64,000 nt of DNA, taken from contig BAEM01000033.1 in NCBI GenBank assembly GCA_000314955.1, positions 248,001 through 312,000 of the forward strand, written 5' to 3'. How positions within the stretch are numbered: position 1 is the first letter of the stretch; every line of letters starts with the position of its first letter. The translations under genes and the position numbers were made by a program. Below, one piece after another: positions 45,595 through 53,773 of this stretch. Origin of the DNA: Paraglaciecola chathamensis S18K6. GTDB taxonomy: Bacteria > Pseudomonadota > Gammaproteobacteria > Enterobacterales > Alteromonadaceae. The notes beneath the pieces were generated by a model. It made no database searches, was not told where the DNA came from, and was given only the letters and a program-made list of their open reading frames with translations.

Positions 45595-48500
45595 ATGTTG
45601 TATTGCAGAATGCTATTTTTACTGCTTTGTTTGAGTTCATCGATGCGGGCGTGGGCAGATGATTTAGAGATATATTTTGGAACGAGCAACGAACAGGTGA
45701 AGTACGACCCAAACGTGCTGTTTATTATGGATACCTCGGGCAGTATGGGAGCCTATGATAATACCAATGAATCTCGCATGCTTAGGGTACAAAATGCACT
45801 AAAAGAAACCCTGCGCTCTGTGACCAATGTGAACGCGGGTTTAATGCGCTTTTCTGATTATGGCGGCCCAATCCTGTATCCGGTGCGCCCAATAGATGAC
45901 ACTGTGTCCCCTGAGCTGATTACACCCATTGTGCAAAGTTCAGATGATGCAACTGAGCGTTCAGGCAGTGTCAGTTTAAATAGCAGTAGTTTGACGCTAT
46001 CCGCCGGAACTGAGCAGGTTATCACTGGCTTACGTTACCAAATGCTGAATATTCCTCAAGGCGCAACAATAACAAGTGCTTACTTGCGTTTTACCTCGCG
46101 AGGGTATGACGCCTCTGCCACAACAATAAATATCGCAGCTGAGTTAACGGCAAACGCGACTACGTTTACAAGCAGCCAGCAAAATATCAGCAGTCGAACA
46201 CAAACCTCTAATCAAGTGATTTGGGATCAAGAAAATGACTGGCCTTCTGTGGGAGATACGGTTGCTTCGATTGATTTTAGTTCGGTGATCCAAGAAGTCG
46301 TGGATTTAGCAGATTGGTGTGGAGGCAATAATCTCAATATTATTTTAACAGCCCAAGGGTTGAGCGCGTCTAGTAACCGCCTTGCCGATAGTTTTGAGCA
46401 AGGGGGCGGGCTATCACCACAGCTGGTGGTGGTGTACGACGAAACCACGGCAACGGGATGTATTACTGGCGACTTAACCTATCAAATTGATAGCCAATCT
46501 AATAATGCTGAAGAGCGCTATAACGGCTATCAATCTACGGGCAGTGAGCTGACATTTAACGCCAATAGTAATGACTATATTGGCTTGCGCTTTCGTAATA
46601 TTGCCCTGCCTCAAGGCGCAGTCGTCAGCAATGCCTATCTTGAATTTACCGCTTATCAAAATAGTTACAATAATAGCGCCTCGATGACAATTGAAGCTGC
46701 TAATGAAGCTGATCCAAGAAGCTTTAATAATTATTCTCGGTATTTGTTGAGAAATAAAGCTAAAACCTCGGCTGTCACTTGGAGCGGTATCGAACGCTGG
46801 TATCGCAATCGAGAGTATCAGAGCCCGTCAGTGGCCAGTATTGTTAACCAGTTAGTCAACCGCGGCGATTGGCAATCGGGGAATGACATGATGTTCATAT
46901 TGTCTGATTTCAACAATACGCGCGGGGCATACACCTATTCTGAACGCCCTTCGGGGGCGGCTAAATTAGTCATTGAATTTCAAGGTCAGGCAACCCCAGG
47001 GCAAACGTCAACGGTGCGAGAGCACTTAGTCAGTAAAGTGGATGAGCTAAGCGCCAGCGGGTATACCCCCATAGTCGACACCTTATATGAAGGAGTGCTT
47101 TATTACGGTGGGTTAGACGTGGATTACGGTTTAACCCGAGGTAACAATTCGGTGTCGAATACTGTGCGACGCAACACGCGTGTCAGCCATCGGCTTTCGT
47201 ATACAGGGCAAGATGCCACGTTACCATCAGGATGTGAGGAAGATAATTTAAGTTCGTCTAATTGTATTACTCAACAAATTCCGCAAGGTGCACGTTATTT
47301 ATCGCCGATTACTGACCGCCAATGTCAGGTCAACAATCACATAGTGCTACTCTCCGACGGAGAAGCTAACAACAACCACAGCGTAGATGAAATTGAAACA
47401 TTATTAAGCGCATCTTGTACCGGTAGTGGTGGTGAAAAGTGCGGCTTGAGCTTGGTTCGTAATATCGCTGATACTGAAGAGTCAGTAATAGATAGTCGCA
47501 TTATTACGCATACCATTGGATTTGCAGCGAATACTCAGGCCAACAGCTTTTTAAATCAGATAGCCTTACAAGGGGGCGGCGGATTCTACCAAGCGGACAA
47601 CAGTCAAGAATTGCTTGGCGCGTTCCAGTCTATTTTGAAAACCGTGAAAGATGTTAACGCAACATTTGTATCCCCGGGTGTTGCAGTCAACCAACTCAAT
47701 CGTTTAACCCACAAAGACGAATTGTACTTTGCATTATTTAAGCCCTCTGAGGGCAGTAACTGGCCCGGCAATTTAAAGAAATATAAAATCGATGGGGATA
47801 CCATATTAGATAAAAATGGGTTGCCTGCGGTGGATGACGGTAATGGTTTCTTCTCTGAGCAAGCTCACAGCTATTGGTCAGTGCTAACTGATGGTAACGA
47901 CGTGCGCCAAGGCGGTGCTGCGAGCAAGTTAAGTCTTGCGCGAAATTTATTTACTTTCTCGGTCCCGGGGCCGTTGGCGAATAGCGCCAATCGGTTGCAT
48001 GAAAACAATATCAGTTTGACAGGGGCGCTACTGAACATTGATATGCTTAGCGACGTAACTACTGTGCGCAGTAACTTATTAAAGTGGGTAAGGGGCGTTG
48101 ATCTAAAAGACGATGACGGAGATGGCGATACCTCAGACATACGTTTGCAAATGGGCGACCCGATTCATTCCCAACCCGTTATTGTTAATTATTCTGCTAC
48201 CGACAGTGCTATTTTCGTCGCTACAAATCAGGGCTTTTTACATTCCTTTGACGCGCAAACGGGCAGCGAAAATTTCGCCGTTATTCCTCAAGAGTTACTC
48301 GGGAACTTGTATGAGTTTTACCGAGAAAACACCACATCGAATCATATTTATGGCTTAGATGGTGATTTAGTTTTACGCCATTTCGAGGATAAAATTTATC
48401 TGTATGTGGGGATGCGTAGAGGGGGACGAAACTACTATACATTTGATATCACGAGTAAAACGAATCCTATTTTGGTACATCAAATCGTCGGCGGCAATAC

Positions 48501-49674
48501 CGGCTTTGAAAAGCTAGGACAAACATGGTCACGGCCAACCGTCACTAAGATTAAAGTCGGTGAAACGATACGTAACGTGCTTATTTTTGGTGGCGGTTAC
48601 GATGTTGAGCAAGACAATAAAGTTGCTCGCAGTGCCGATAGCGTGGGTAATGCTGTGTTTATTGTTGATGCAGATACCGGAGCGTTAATTTGGTCAGCAA
48701 GTAACAGCGGTGCAGACCTTTTATTGGGGGACATGGAGTATAGTATTCCTGCGCGTATTTCTGTCATTGATAGAGATAATGACGGGCTTGCCGACCATAT
48801 GTATGTAGCTGATTTAGGCGGCCAATTATTTCGTTTGGACATACACAATGGTTTAGGGCGTAGTGAGTTAGTCAGTGGTGGTTTACTTGCTGATCTCGGT
48901 GGTGACTTAGCAGAAGACAATCGCCGCTTTTATTATGCACCTGACGTTGCGCAAATAAGCACGATTGATGAAAACTTTTATGCTGTCGCAATTGGCTCTG
49001 GTTATAGAGCACACCCTTTGAATGCCGAGATCCAAGACAGTTTTTATATGCTAAAAGATTTTGGTATTTTTACTAAAGACGAGCAGGGGGATTATGGTTT
49101 GCCAGAAAATCCCTTCACCCGCGATGATCTGTATGATGCAACGGCTCATTTGCTGACATCGTCTGATCAAACGGTAGTCGAAGAGCAAGGGGCGATATAC
49201 GCTAATCGGGCAGGTTGGCTCGTAGACCTTGGTAGCGGCGGCGAAAAGGTGCTGGCTTCACCACTCATATTAAACTATCAAGTATTCTTCACCACGTATC
49301 TACCTGCGTCCGCAAACGACAGCTTGTGTGCCCCGCCTAGCGGTAACAGTCGTGCGTATTTAGTTGAATTGATTAATGGTAATGCCGTGGTCGATTTAAA
49401 TAATGATAATCAAACCACTCATCAAGATAGATTTACCAATTTAAAGCAAACCGGTATCGCGCCTGATACAAAGATTCTAATTGAAGATATCTTACAGCCC
49501 GTTGTGTGCTTAGGCACAGAGTGCGCTTCGGCTGTTATCGAGATAGACGAGCAGGGCAATGAAGTAGCCTGTACTTCAGCATTCGGGTGTTTGGCGCAAA
49601 ACATATATGGCCGATTTGAACGGATCCAAAAAAGCAGTTGGAAAACAGAAATTGAACGACAAGAAGATGAATAG
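45595..49674 (+). CDS. pilY1: Type IV pilus tip adhesin PilY1, with two domains inserted in the VWA region
   Basis: This protein has about 1359 residues. The ATG at 45595 follows CGGAGG, giving a signal peptide ('MLFLLLCLSSSMRAWA'). A von Willebrand A domain starts with the MIDAS 'FIMDTSGSMG' (about 44-53) and resumes near 488 ('TPIVDTLYEGVLYYGG') and 582 ('IVLLSDGEAN'). Between these halves lie two similar beta-sandwich repeats (about 125-280 and 290-465), each with 'IPQGATITSAYLRF'- or 'LPQGAVVSNAYLEF'-type strands. The C-terminal half is a PilY1 beta-propeller with a calcium site, 'DRDNDGLAD' (about 1060). It sits at the pilus tip as an adhesin and mechanosensor. Confidence 0.93.
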   Translation: MLYCRMLFLLLCLSSSMRAWADDLEIYFGTSNEQVKYDPNVLFIMDTSGSMGAYDNTNESRMLRVQNALKETLRSVTNVNAGLMRFSDYGGPILYPVRPIDDTVSPELITPIVQSSDDATERSGSVSLNSSSLTLSAGTEQVITGLRYQMLNIPQGATITSAYLRFTSRGYDASATTINIAAELTANATTFTSSQQNISSRTQTSNQVIWDQENDWPSVGDTVASIDFSSVIQEVVDLADWCGGNNLNIILTAQGLSASSNRLADSFEQGGGLSPQLVVVYDETTATGCITGDLTYQIDSQSNNAEERYNGYQSTGSELTFNANSNDYIGLRFRNIALPQGAVVSNAYLEFTAYQNSYNNSASMTIEAANEADPRSFNNYSRYLLRNKAKTSAVTWSGIERWYRNREYQSPSVASIVNQLVNRGDWQSGNDMMFILSDFNNTRGAYTYSERPSGAAKLVIEFQGQATPGQTSTVREHLVSKVDELSASGYTPIVDTLYEGVLYYGGLDVDYGLTRGNNSVSNTVRRNTRVSHRLSYTGQDATLPSGCEEDNLSSSNCITQQIPQGARYLSPITDRQCQVNNHIVLLSDGEANNNHSVDEIETLLSASCTGSGGEKCGLSLVRNIADTEESVIDSRIITHTIGFAANTQANSFLNQIALQGGGGFYQADNSQELLGAFQSILKTVKDVNATFVSPGVAVNQLNRLTHKDELYFALFKPSEGSNWPGNLKKYKIDGDTILDKNGLPAVDDGNGFFSEQAHSYWSVLTDGNDVRQGGAASKLSLARNLFTFSVPGPLANSANRLHENNISLTGALLNIDMLSDVTTVRSNLLKWVRGVDLKDDDGDGDTSDIRLQMGDPIHSQPVIVNYSATDSAIFVATNQGFLHSFDAQTGSENFAVIPQELLGNLYEFYRENTTSNHIYGLDGDLVLRHFEDKIYLYVGMRRGGRNYYTFDITSKTNPILVHQIVGGNTGFEKLGQTWSRPTVTKIKVGETIRNVLIFGGGYDVEQDNKVARSADSVGNAVFIVDADTGALIWSASNSGADLLLGDMEYSIPARISVIDRDNDGLADHMYVADLGGQLFRLDIHNGLGRSELVSGGLLADLGGDLAEDNRRFYYAPDVAQISTIDENFYAVAIGSGYRAHPLNAEIQDSFYMLKDFGIFTKDEQGDYGLPENPFTRDDLYDATAHLLTSSDQTVVEEQGAIYANRAGWLVDLGSGGEKVLASPLILNYQVFFTTYLPASANDSLCAPPSGNSRAYLVELINGNAVVDLNNDNQTTHQDRFTNLKQTGIAPDTKILIEDILQPVVCLGTECASAVIEIDEQGNEVACTSAFGCLAQNIYGRFERIQKSSWKTEIERQEDE

Positions 49675-49675
49675 C

Positions 49676-50149
49676 ATGCCCATTCGCAAATCAGTAAAGA
49701 TAACCTACAGTCGTGGCTTCTCCTTGATGGAGTTAATGATTGCTGTGGCTATCGTAGGGATTGTTAGCACCCTTGCTTACCCTAGTTACCAAAGTTACAT
49801 AACCGACAGTAAGCGCAGTGTTGCACAGGCAGACTTATTGGCATTTGCCGCCCAGTTAGAGCGGCATAAATTAGCTAATTTTAGTTATGCAGGTGCCGCG
49901 CAAGAAGGTGGTGATACTGGAGTTCCTGCCATTTTTTCGAGTCACTCACCGGCTAGCGAGGCTGCGAGCAATAAAGCTTACAACTTGACGATTGATTCTT
50001 TGACGGGGGGAGGTTCTGCTTACCGGGTTAAAGCGCAACCCCTGATTACAAGCCAAGGTGCGCTATTCTATTACAGTGATGGGCGTAAAGCGTGGGATCA
50101 AAACGCTGACGGAGCGCTTTCTGCGGCGGAGTTCTGTTGGCGTTGTTAA
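49676..50149 (+). CDS. pilE: Type IV pilus minor pilin PilE
   Basis: This prepilin has about 157 residues, a 14-residue leader ending 'TYSRG', then FSLMELMIAVAIVGIVS with Glu at +5. A PilE-type body follows ('YPSYQSYITDSKRSVAQADL', 'LAFAAQLERHK'). The start ATG 49676 lies just after the pilY1 stop. The C-terminus carries 'DQNADGALSAAE' (about 141-152), which fits an EF-hand-type calcium loop, and then two Cys ('FCWRC'). It is the last gene of the first pilus operon. Confidence 0.88.
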   Translation: MPIRKSVKITYSRGFSLMELMIAVAIVGIVSTLAYPSYQSYITDSKRSVAQADLLAFAAQLERHKLANFSYAGAAQEGGDTGVPAIFSSHSPASEAASNKAYNLTIDSLTGGGSAYRVKAQPLITSQGALFYYSDGRKAWDQNADGALSAAEFCWRC

Positions 50150-50213
50150 GGCGATAAGCCAACGCGATAAATCAACGCAATAAACCAAAGTAAGCTGATT
50201 TTGCTTAGCACAA

Positions 50214-50786
50214 TTATGAACAGTTTAAAGCGTTGCCGTCTCTGTCTTCATGAATTTTGTTGTTGTTGCTGTCTTGGCTGGTTTTTACTCTACCTTGCAT
50301 ACTTATAAGTAATGCACGATGAGATGATGCTTGGTCACCGCAAAACAGAATATCAGCATTGCTATTTGCCCCTCCATTTTGAGTAAACGAAATTGCATTT
50401 TGCGGGCCCTTTACCTCGATGTTGCTTTCCTCTTTACTTAATGACGTAAGCAATGTCTCTGTTGCATTACGTTCGCCATCACTGTTGGAATCGACAAAAA
50501 CCATTTTGGCTTGAGACCAATTATGAGAGCAAGTTGAATAGTCAGCGGTGGCACACAGCGCCGTCTCGATTTGATTGTCGATGGCGTGTCCCCTAGCAAA
50601 TTGTGCCAGCGCGCTGATTTGGTTCATCTGCGCTGCAATTGTGTTCTGTGAGATTGTAGCTTGCAGACTGGGGGCAACGCTGGCTGCAAGCACGATCGTA
50701 ATACTGACACTGACCATCAACTCGATGAGTGATACCCCTTGTTGCTTAAAAGCGCTATTAGCGCAATTCGAATATAGTTTTTTCAT
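50214..50786 (-). CDS. FimU/FimT-like (GspH-type) minor pilin
   Basis: This 190-residue prepilin has a 17-residue leader ending 'FKQQG', then VSLIELMVSVSITIVLAA with Glu at +5. The GspH/FimT-type body has 'QISALAQFARGHAIDNQIET' and the family's 'FVDSNSDGERNATE' (about 97-110), a good calcium-loop pattern. It may supply the FimU tip subunit that is missing upstream of pilV. It lies on the opposite strand to both neighbouring pilus operons. Confidence 0.8.
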   Translation of the reverse strand: MKKLYSNCANSAFKQQGVSLIELMVSVSITIVLAASVAPSLQATISQNTIAAQMNQISALAQFARGHAIDNQIETALCATADYSTCSHNWSQAKMVFVDSNSDGERNATETLLTSLSKEESNIEVKGPQNAISFTQNGGANSNADILFCGDQASSHRALLISMQGRVKTSQDSNNNKIHEDRDGNALNCS

Positions 50787-50900
50787 GAAGTCAGTTTATC
50801 GCGAATACTGACAGGGTAACGTATGAACACACCCGCTATGGTATTAAAACGGCACATACCTAACGGTTCGAACTCTTTTATATAAACGACGTTCCTTCGA

Positions 50901-51293
50901 CTAGCGAGGCCAACACGCTTGTGGGGTTTTGTGCATAGACTGGTCGATGGTTAAGGTGGTACAGCCCACATCTGTTTGTTGCGCTGATGTCGCTTCTGCT
51001 GTCAGAGTGAAGTGCGTTGCTGAAATGTCTGCTGCACTAAATTGATACGCCGTTCCAGCGGGAGGAGGAAGCGCTGTTTCATCTGCATATTGTGTATGTG
51101 AGATACGATAACGTTCTTGTTGCAGGTGCCATTTTAATAAAGTGTTTTGTGCGTCCACTCTGCGGCCGTGAATGATATGACTTTGGTAAGTCGGTAGGGC
51201 AATCATGGCGAGAATACCGACGATGGCCAACACTATCATTAACTCAAGCAAACTAAAGCCAGTGTTAGTATCGAAAAAGAGCTGCTGTTTCAC
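50901..51293 (-). CDS. PilE/PilA-like type IV pilin
   Basis: This 130-residue prepilin has a 12-residue leader ending 'DTNTG', then FSLLELMIVLAIVGILAM with Glu at +5, and 'ALPTYQSHIIHGRRVDAQNT'. 'VGCTTLTIDQSM' and a C-terminal 'ACWPR' give the Cys pair of a D-loop. It is short, like PilE-type minor pilins, and lies 115 bases from the FimU-like gene on the same strand. The region between it and the divergent gene at 51515 is promoter-sized. Whether it is a major or minor pilin cannot be decided. Confidence 0.8.
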   Translation of the reverse strand: MKQQLFFDTNTGFSLLELMIVLAIVGILAMIALPTYQSHIIHGRRVDAQNTLLKWHLQQERYRISHTQYADETALPPPAGTAYQFSAADISATHFTLTAEATSAQQTDVGCTTLTIDQSMHKTPQACWPR

Positions 51294-51514
51294 TGTTCGT
51301 CCTTGCTATTTTTTGTTGCGTAAATATTTTTTACTGCCGCCTAAAATATTTCTCAATTTGGTCTATCTTTATACGTCTATATTTTGATTTTCGCCACGCA
51401 AAATGCCGTCAAAGCTCAATGTATTGATGATCGAACGTTTGATTAATACATCGTTTCTCGCTTTAGTTTGCGCGTATTGTTACGCCACTACTTGATTGAA
51501 AAACATGGATAGCG

Positions 51515-52033
51515 ATGAATACATGCCACGGAATGTCGTTATTAGAATTAATGTTAGTGATTTCTATCACTATGATTCTTATGACGTTAGGTGTGCCCTC
51601 ACTGTTAGATTCCAAACAGCAGCTTCACATTAAGCAAGCCACTCAAGCGAGCTATTTCTTTATGCAGCACGCAAGAGCCAGCGCCATCGCATCATCAGAG
51701 GATGTGTTTGTGAGCATTCACCCAGGTCAAAGTTGGTGTTTAGGCATGAATGTATCCCAATGGTGTGATTGCCAAATCGATGATGATTGTTCTGTTCATG
51801 GTGTTCAAACTCGTATTGCGCACAGTGATTACGCTTCTGTTTCACTGTTACAGGTACGTTTTGGTCAAAATAACAGTGCCGTTTTCGATGGCGAGCGAGG
51901 TATGGCTATGGGAAATTCTGGTTCGGTTACCTTTGGTGACGCAAATGATCAACTGAAGCTTATTCTGAGTAATATGGGGCGGGTGCGTATGTGTGTACTC
52001 GAGGGTAATATATTGGCGCATCCAGCATGTTGA
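51515..52033 (+). CDS. FimT-like prepilin (first gene of the second minor-pilin set)
   Basis: This 172-residue protein has a 6-residue leader 'MNTCHG', then MSLLELMLVISITMILMTLG with Glu at +5. A GspH/FimT-like body follows ('YFFMQHARASAIASSEDVFV', 'LQVRFGQNNSAVFDGERGMA'). The Cys-rich middle ('WCDCQIDDDCSVHG') may form disulfides in the periplasm. It overlaps the next gene by 7 bases, so the set is translationally coupled. Confidence 0.8.
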   Translation: MNTCHGMSLLELMLVISITMILMTLGVPSLLDSKQQLHIKQATQASYFFMQHARASAIASSEDVFVSIHPGQSWCLGMNVSQWCDCQIDDDCSVHGVQTRIAHSDYASVSLLQVRFGQNNSAVFDGERGMAMGNSGSVTFGDANDQLKLILSNMGRVRMCVLEGNILAHPAC

Positions 52034-52659
52034 TGACGCTGAAAAACGCCAAAGGTAGCTCGCTCATTGAGTTAATGATAGCTATGTCCTTAGGGGTATC
52101 AGCTTTGTCAGCATTTACTGCTTTTATCGGTTTTGGTGTGGGCGTGAATGCAAGTTTACTGTCATCGTCTCGTTTGAATGAAGAATTTACCCTAGTGTCT
52201 CAGCTGTTAGCCCGGGATATCGCCAGAGCAGGTTTTGATGGAAATGCTTCACTTCAAGTAACTGAACCACAAAATGCAATGAGCTCCTTTGGGCGCTCTT
52301 TGCGCCTAGGTCAATTCCCTAATGAAACGTTAAATAGCTGTATTCTATTCGCATACGATCGCAATGCTAATGGAATGCTTGATAACCAAAATGGCAATGA
52401 AAATTACGGTTATCGTCTGCGCAATAAAGCAATCGAAATGCGCACCGCTGGGGCGCCATGTGACGCAGGCGGCTGGCACGACTTAACAGACTCGAGTGTG
52501 GTGCACATCACGCGTCTGCATTTCACGTTTCATGAGTTGGTGGTAAGTGGGCGAGTCTTAACCCAAGTAGAGATGAACCTAGTGGCGAACCTAAAAGTTC
52601 AGCCTGACGTGTCTCGGCAACATACTATGCGCTTTACCGTGCGTAATCATGCGCAGTAA
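52027..52659 (+). CDS. PilW-like minor pilin
   Basis: This 210-residue prepilin has a 10-residue leader ending 'NAKG', then SSLIELMIAMSLGVSALSA with Glu at +5. The PilW-like body has 'LLARDIARAGFDGNA' and a calcium-loop-like 'DRNANGMLDNQN' (about 111-122). It is about 80 residues shorter than PilW of the first operon. It overlaps the following gene by 11 bases. Confidence 0.78.
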   Translation: MLMTLKNAKGSSLIELMIAMSLGVSALSAFTAFIGFGVGVNASLLSSSRLNEEFTLVSQLLARDIARAGFDGNASLQVTEPQNAMSSFGRSLRLGQFPNETLNSCILFAYDRNANGMLDNQNGNENYGYRLRNKAIEMRTAGAPCDAGGWHDLTDSSVVHITRLHFTFHELVVSGRVLTQVEMNLVANLKVQPDVSRQHTMRFTVRNHAQ

Positions 52660-53773
52660 CCTCCCTAGCTTACTCGCACAGCGAGGAGCAATTATGTTGG
52701 TCAGTGTTTCGCTGTTGTTGATGATTGCCAGTTTAGTGACTTTGCACACAGGGCGGGTCAAATCCCTTGAACATAAGATTTTGCTTAACACTCAAAACCA
52801 AGCGCAGTCGGCTGCCACTGCTTTAGGTGGTTTAGCACATGGAATGAGCCGTATTCAAGTAGATAGTGGATGGCTTGGGCAAGAGCACACTATCATGCTC
52901 GACAATAATTTACGCGCTAAGGTATGGGCCGACTTTCATCAAGTCCCTCGTAATAACATGAATTTACATTGGGCAACTGTTTATGCCAGTGGGGAATCAG
53001 CCGATGAGCAAAGTCATCATCACGTGAGTGAGCAAGTTCTGCGCTATCCCTTTTTAAATACTGTTCCTTCTGCTCCTTTGATAAGCGCAATCGAGCTGCC
53101 TTCAAACTTGCCATTTATTTTGGGAGCAAATCCGAATGGCGGTGGTCAAGGCGTTCCGGTTTCAGTGTGGACAGATAAACCCATTCCCAATATTGATGTC
53201 GATAGCCGGACCTGCTCACTACAGTTGTTTGATGAAAGTCGCTGTGCGTTTGATATGTACTCTGCTCATTCTCAACTGGGCAGTGACCTGCTTAAGGAGC
53301 ACTCGGCATTTCCGGGCGATGTGCTGTCTTACTTATTTAATATTCCTATGAACGACTGGCGTATTTTGAAGAGCGAAGTGTCACTTATCGCCTCAGATTG
53401 TGATGAAGCTACGGTGACAGGTCAGCGCGTTATTTGGGTACAAGGCGAATGTGCTTTAAACGTAGGGCAGCATATAGGCTCTGATAGCGCGCCTGTTATC
53501 TTAGTTTTAGCAAACTCAGCATTGCTGATGCCTGCAGATAGCCGTATTTTTGGATTGGTTGTTTTTTTAAGTACGCTTAACCCCGCACCGGAAAAACGCA
53601 TAGCGATGGCCACTAGCGCGCAGCTCAACGGCGCCTTGGTACTACTTTCTCCGATTGAGGTTGCCATGAGCCAGTTGTCTGTTCGATACCATGCGAGTGT
53701 TTTGGCAAGGTTGCATTTAGATGCGGATATGCAGCGCTTGGGCAAGGTTAGCGGCAGTTGGCGTGATTTTTAA
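52649..53773 (+). CDS. PilX-like pilus-assembly protein
   Basis: This 374-residue protein has a short leader ending 'AQRG', then a hydrophobic 'AIMLVSVSLLLMIASLVTL' and 'NTQNQAQSAATALGGLAHGM', as in PilX N-terminal domains. The body is larger than that of normal PilX proteins, with a Cys-containing middle ('CSLQLFDESRCAF') and a C-terminal, possibly beta-helical, region ('RIFGLVVFLSTL', 'LNGALVLLS') of the kind that follows prepilin-like domains in some adhesins. It abuts the next gene without a gap. The family call is by its N-terminus and its neighbours. Confidence 0.65.
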   Translation: MRSNLPSLLAQRGAIMLVSVSLLLMIASLVTLHTGRVKSLEHKILLNTQNQAQSAATALGGLAHGMSRIQVDSGWLGQEHTIMLDNNLRAKVWADFHQVPRNNMNLHWATVYASGESADEQSHHHVSEQVLRYPFLNTVPSAPLISAIELPSNLPFILGANPNGGGQGVPVSVWTDKPIPNIDVDSRTCSLQLFDESRCAFDMYSAHSQLGSDLLKEHSAFPGDVLSYLFNIPMNDWRILKSEVSLIASDCDEATVTGQRVIWVQGECALNVGQHIGSDSAPVILVLANSALLMPADSRIFGLVVFLSTLNPAPEKRIAMATSAQLNGALVLLSPIEVAMSQLSVRYHASVLARLHLDADMQRLGKVSGSWRDF

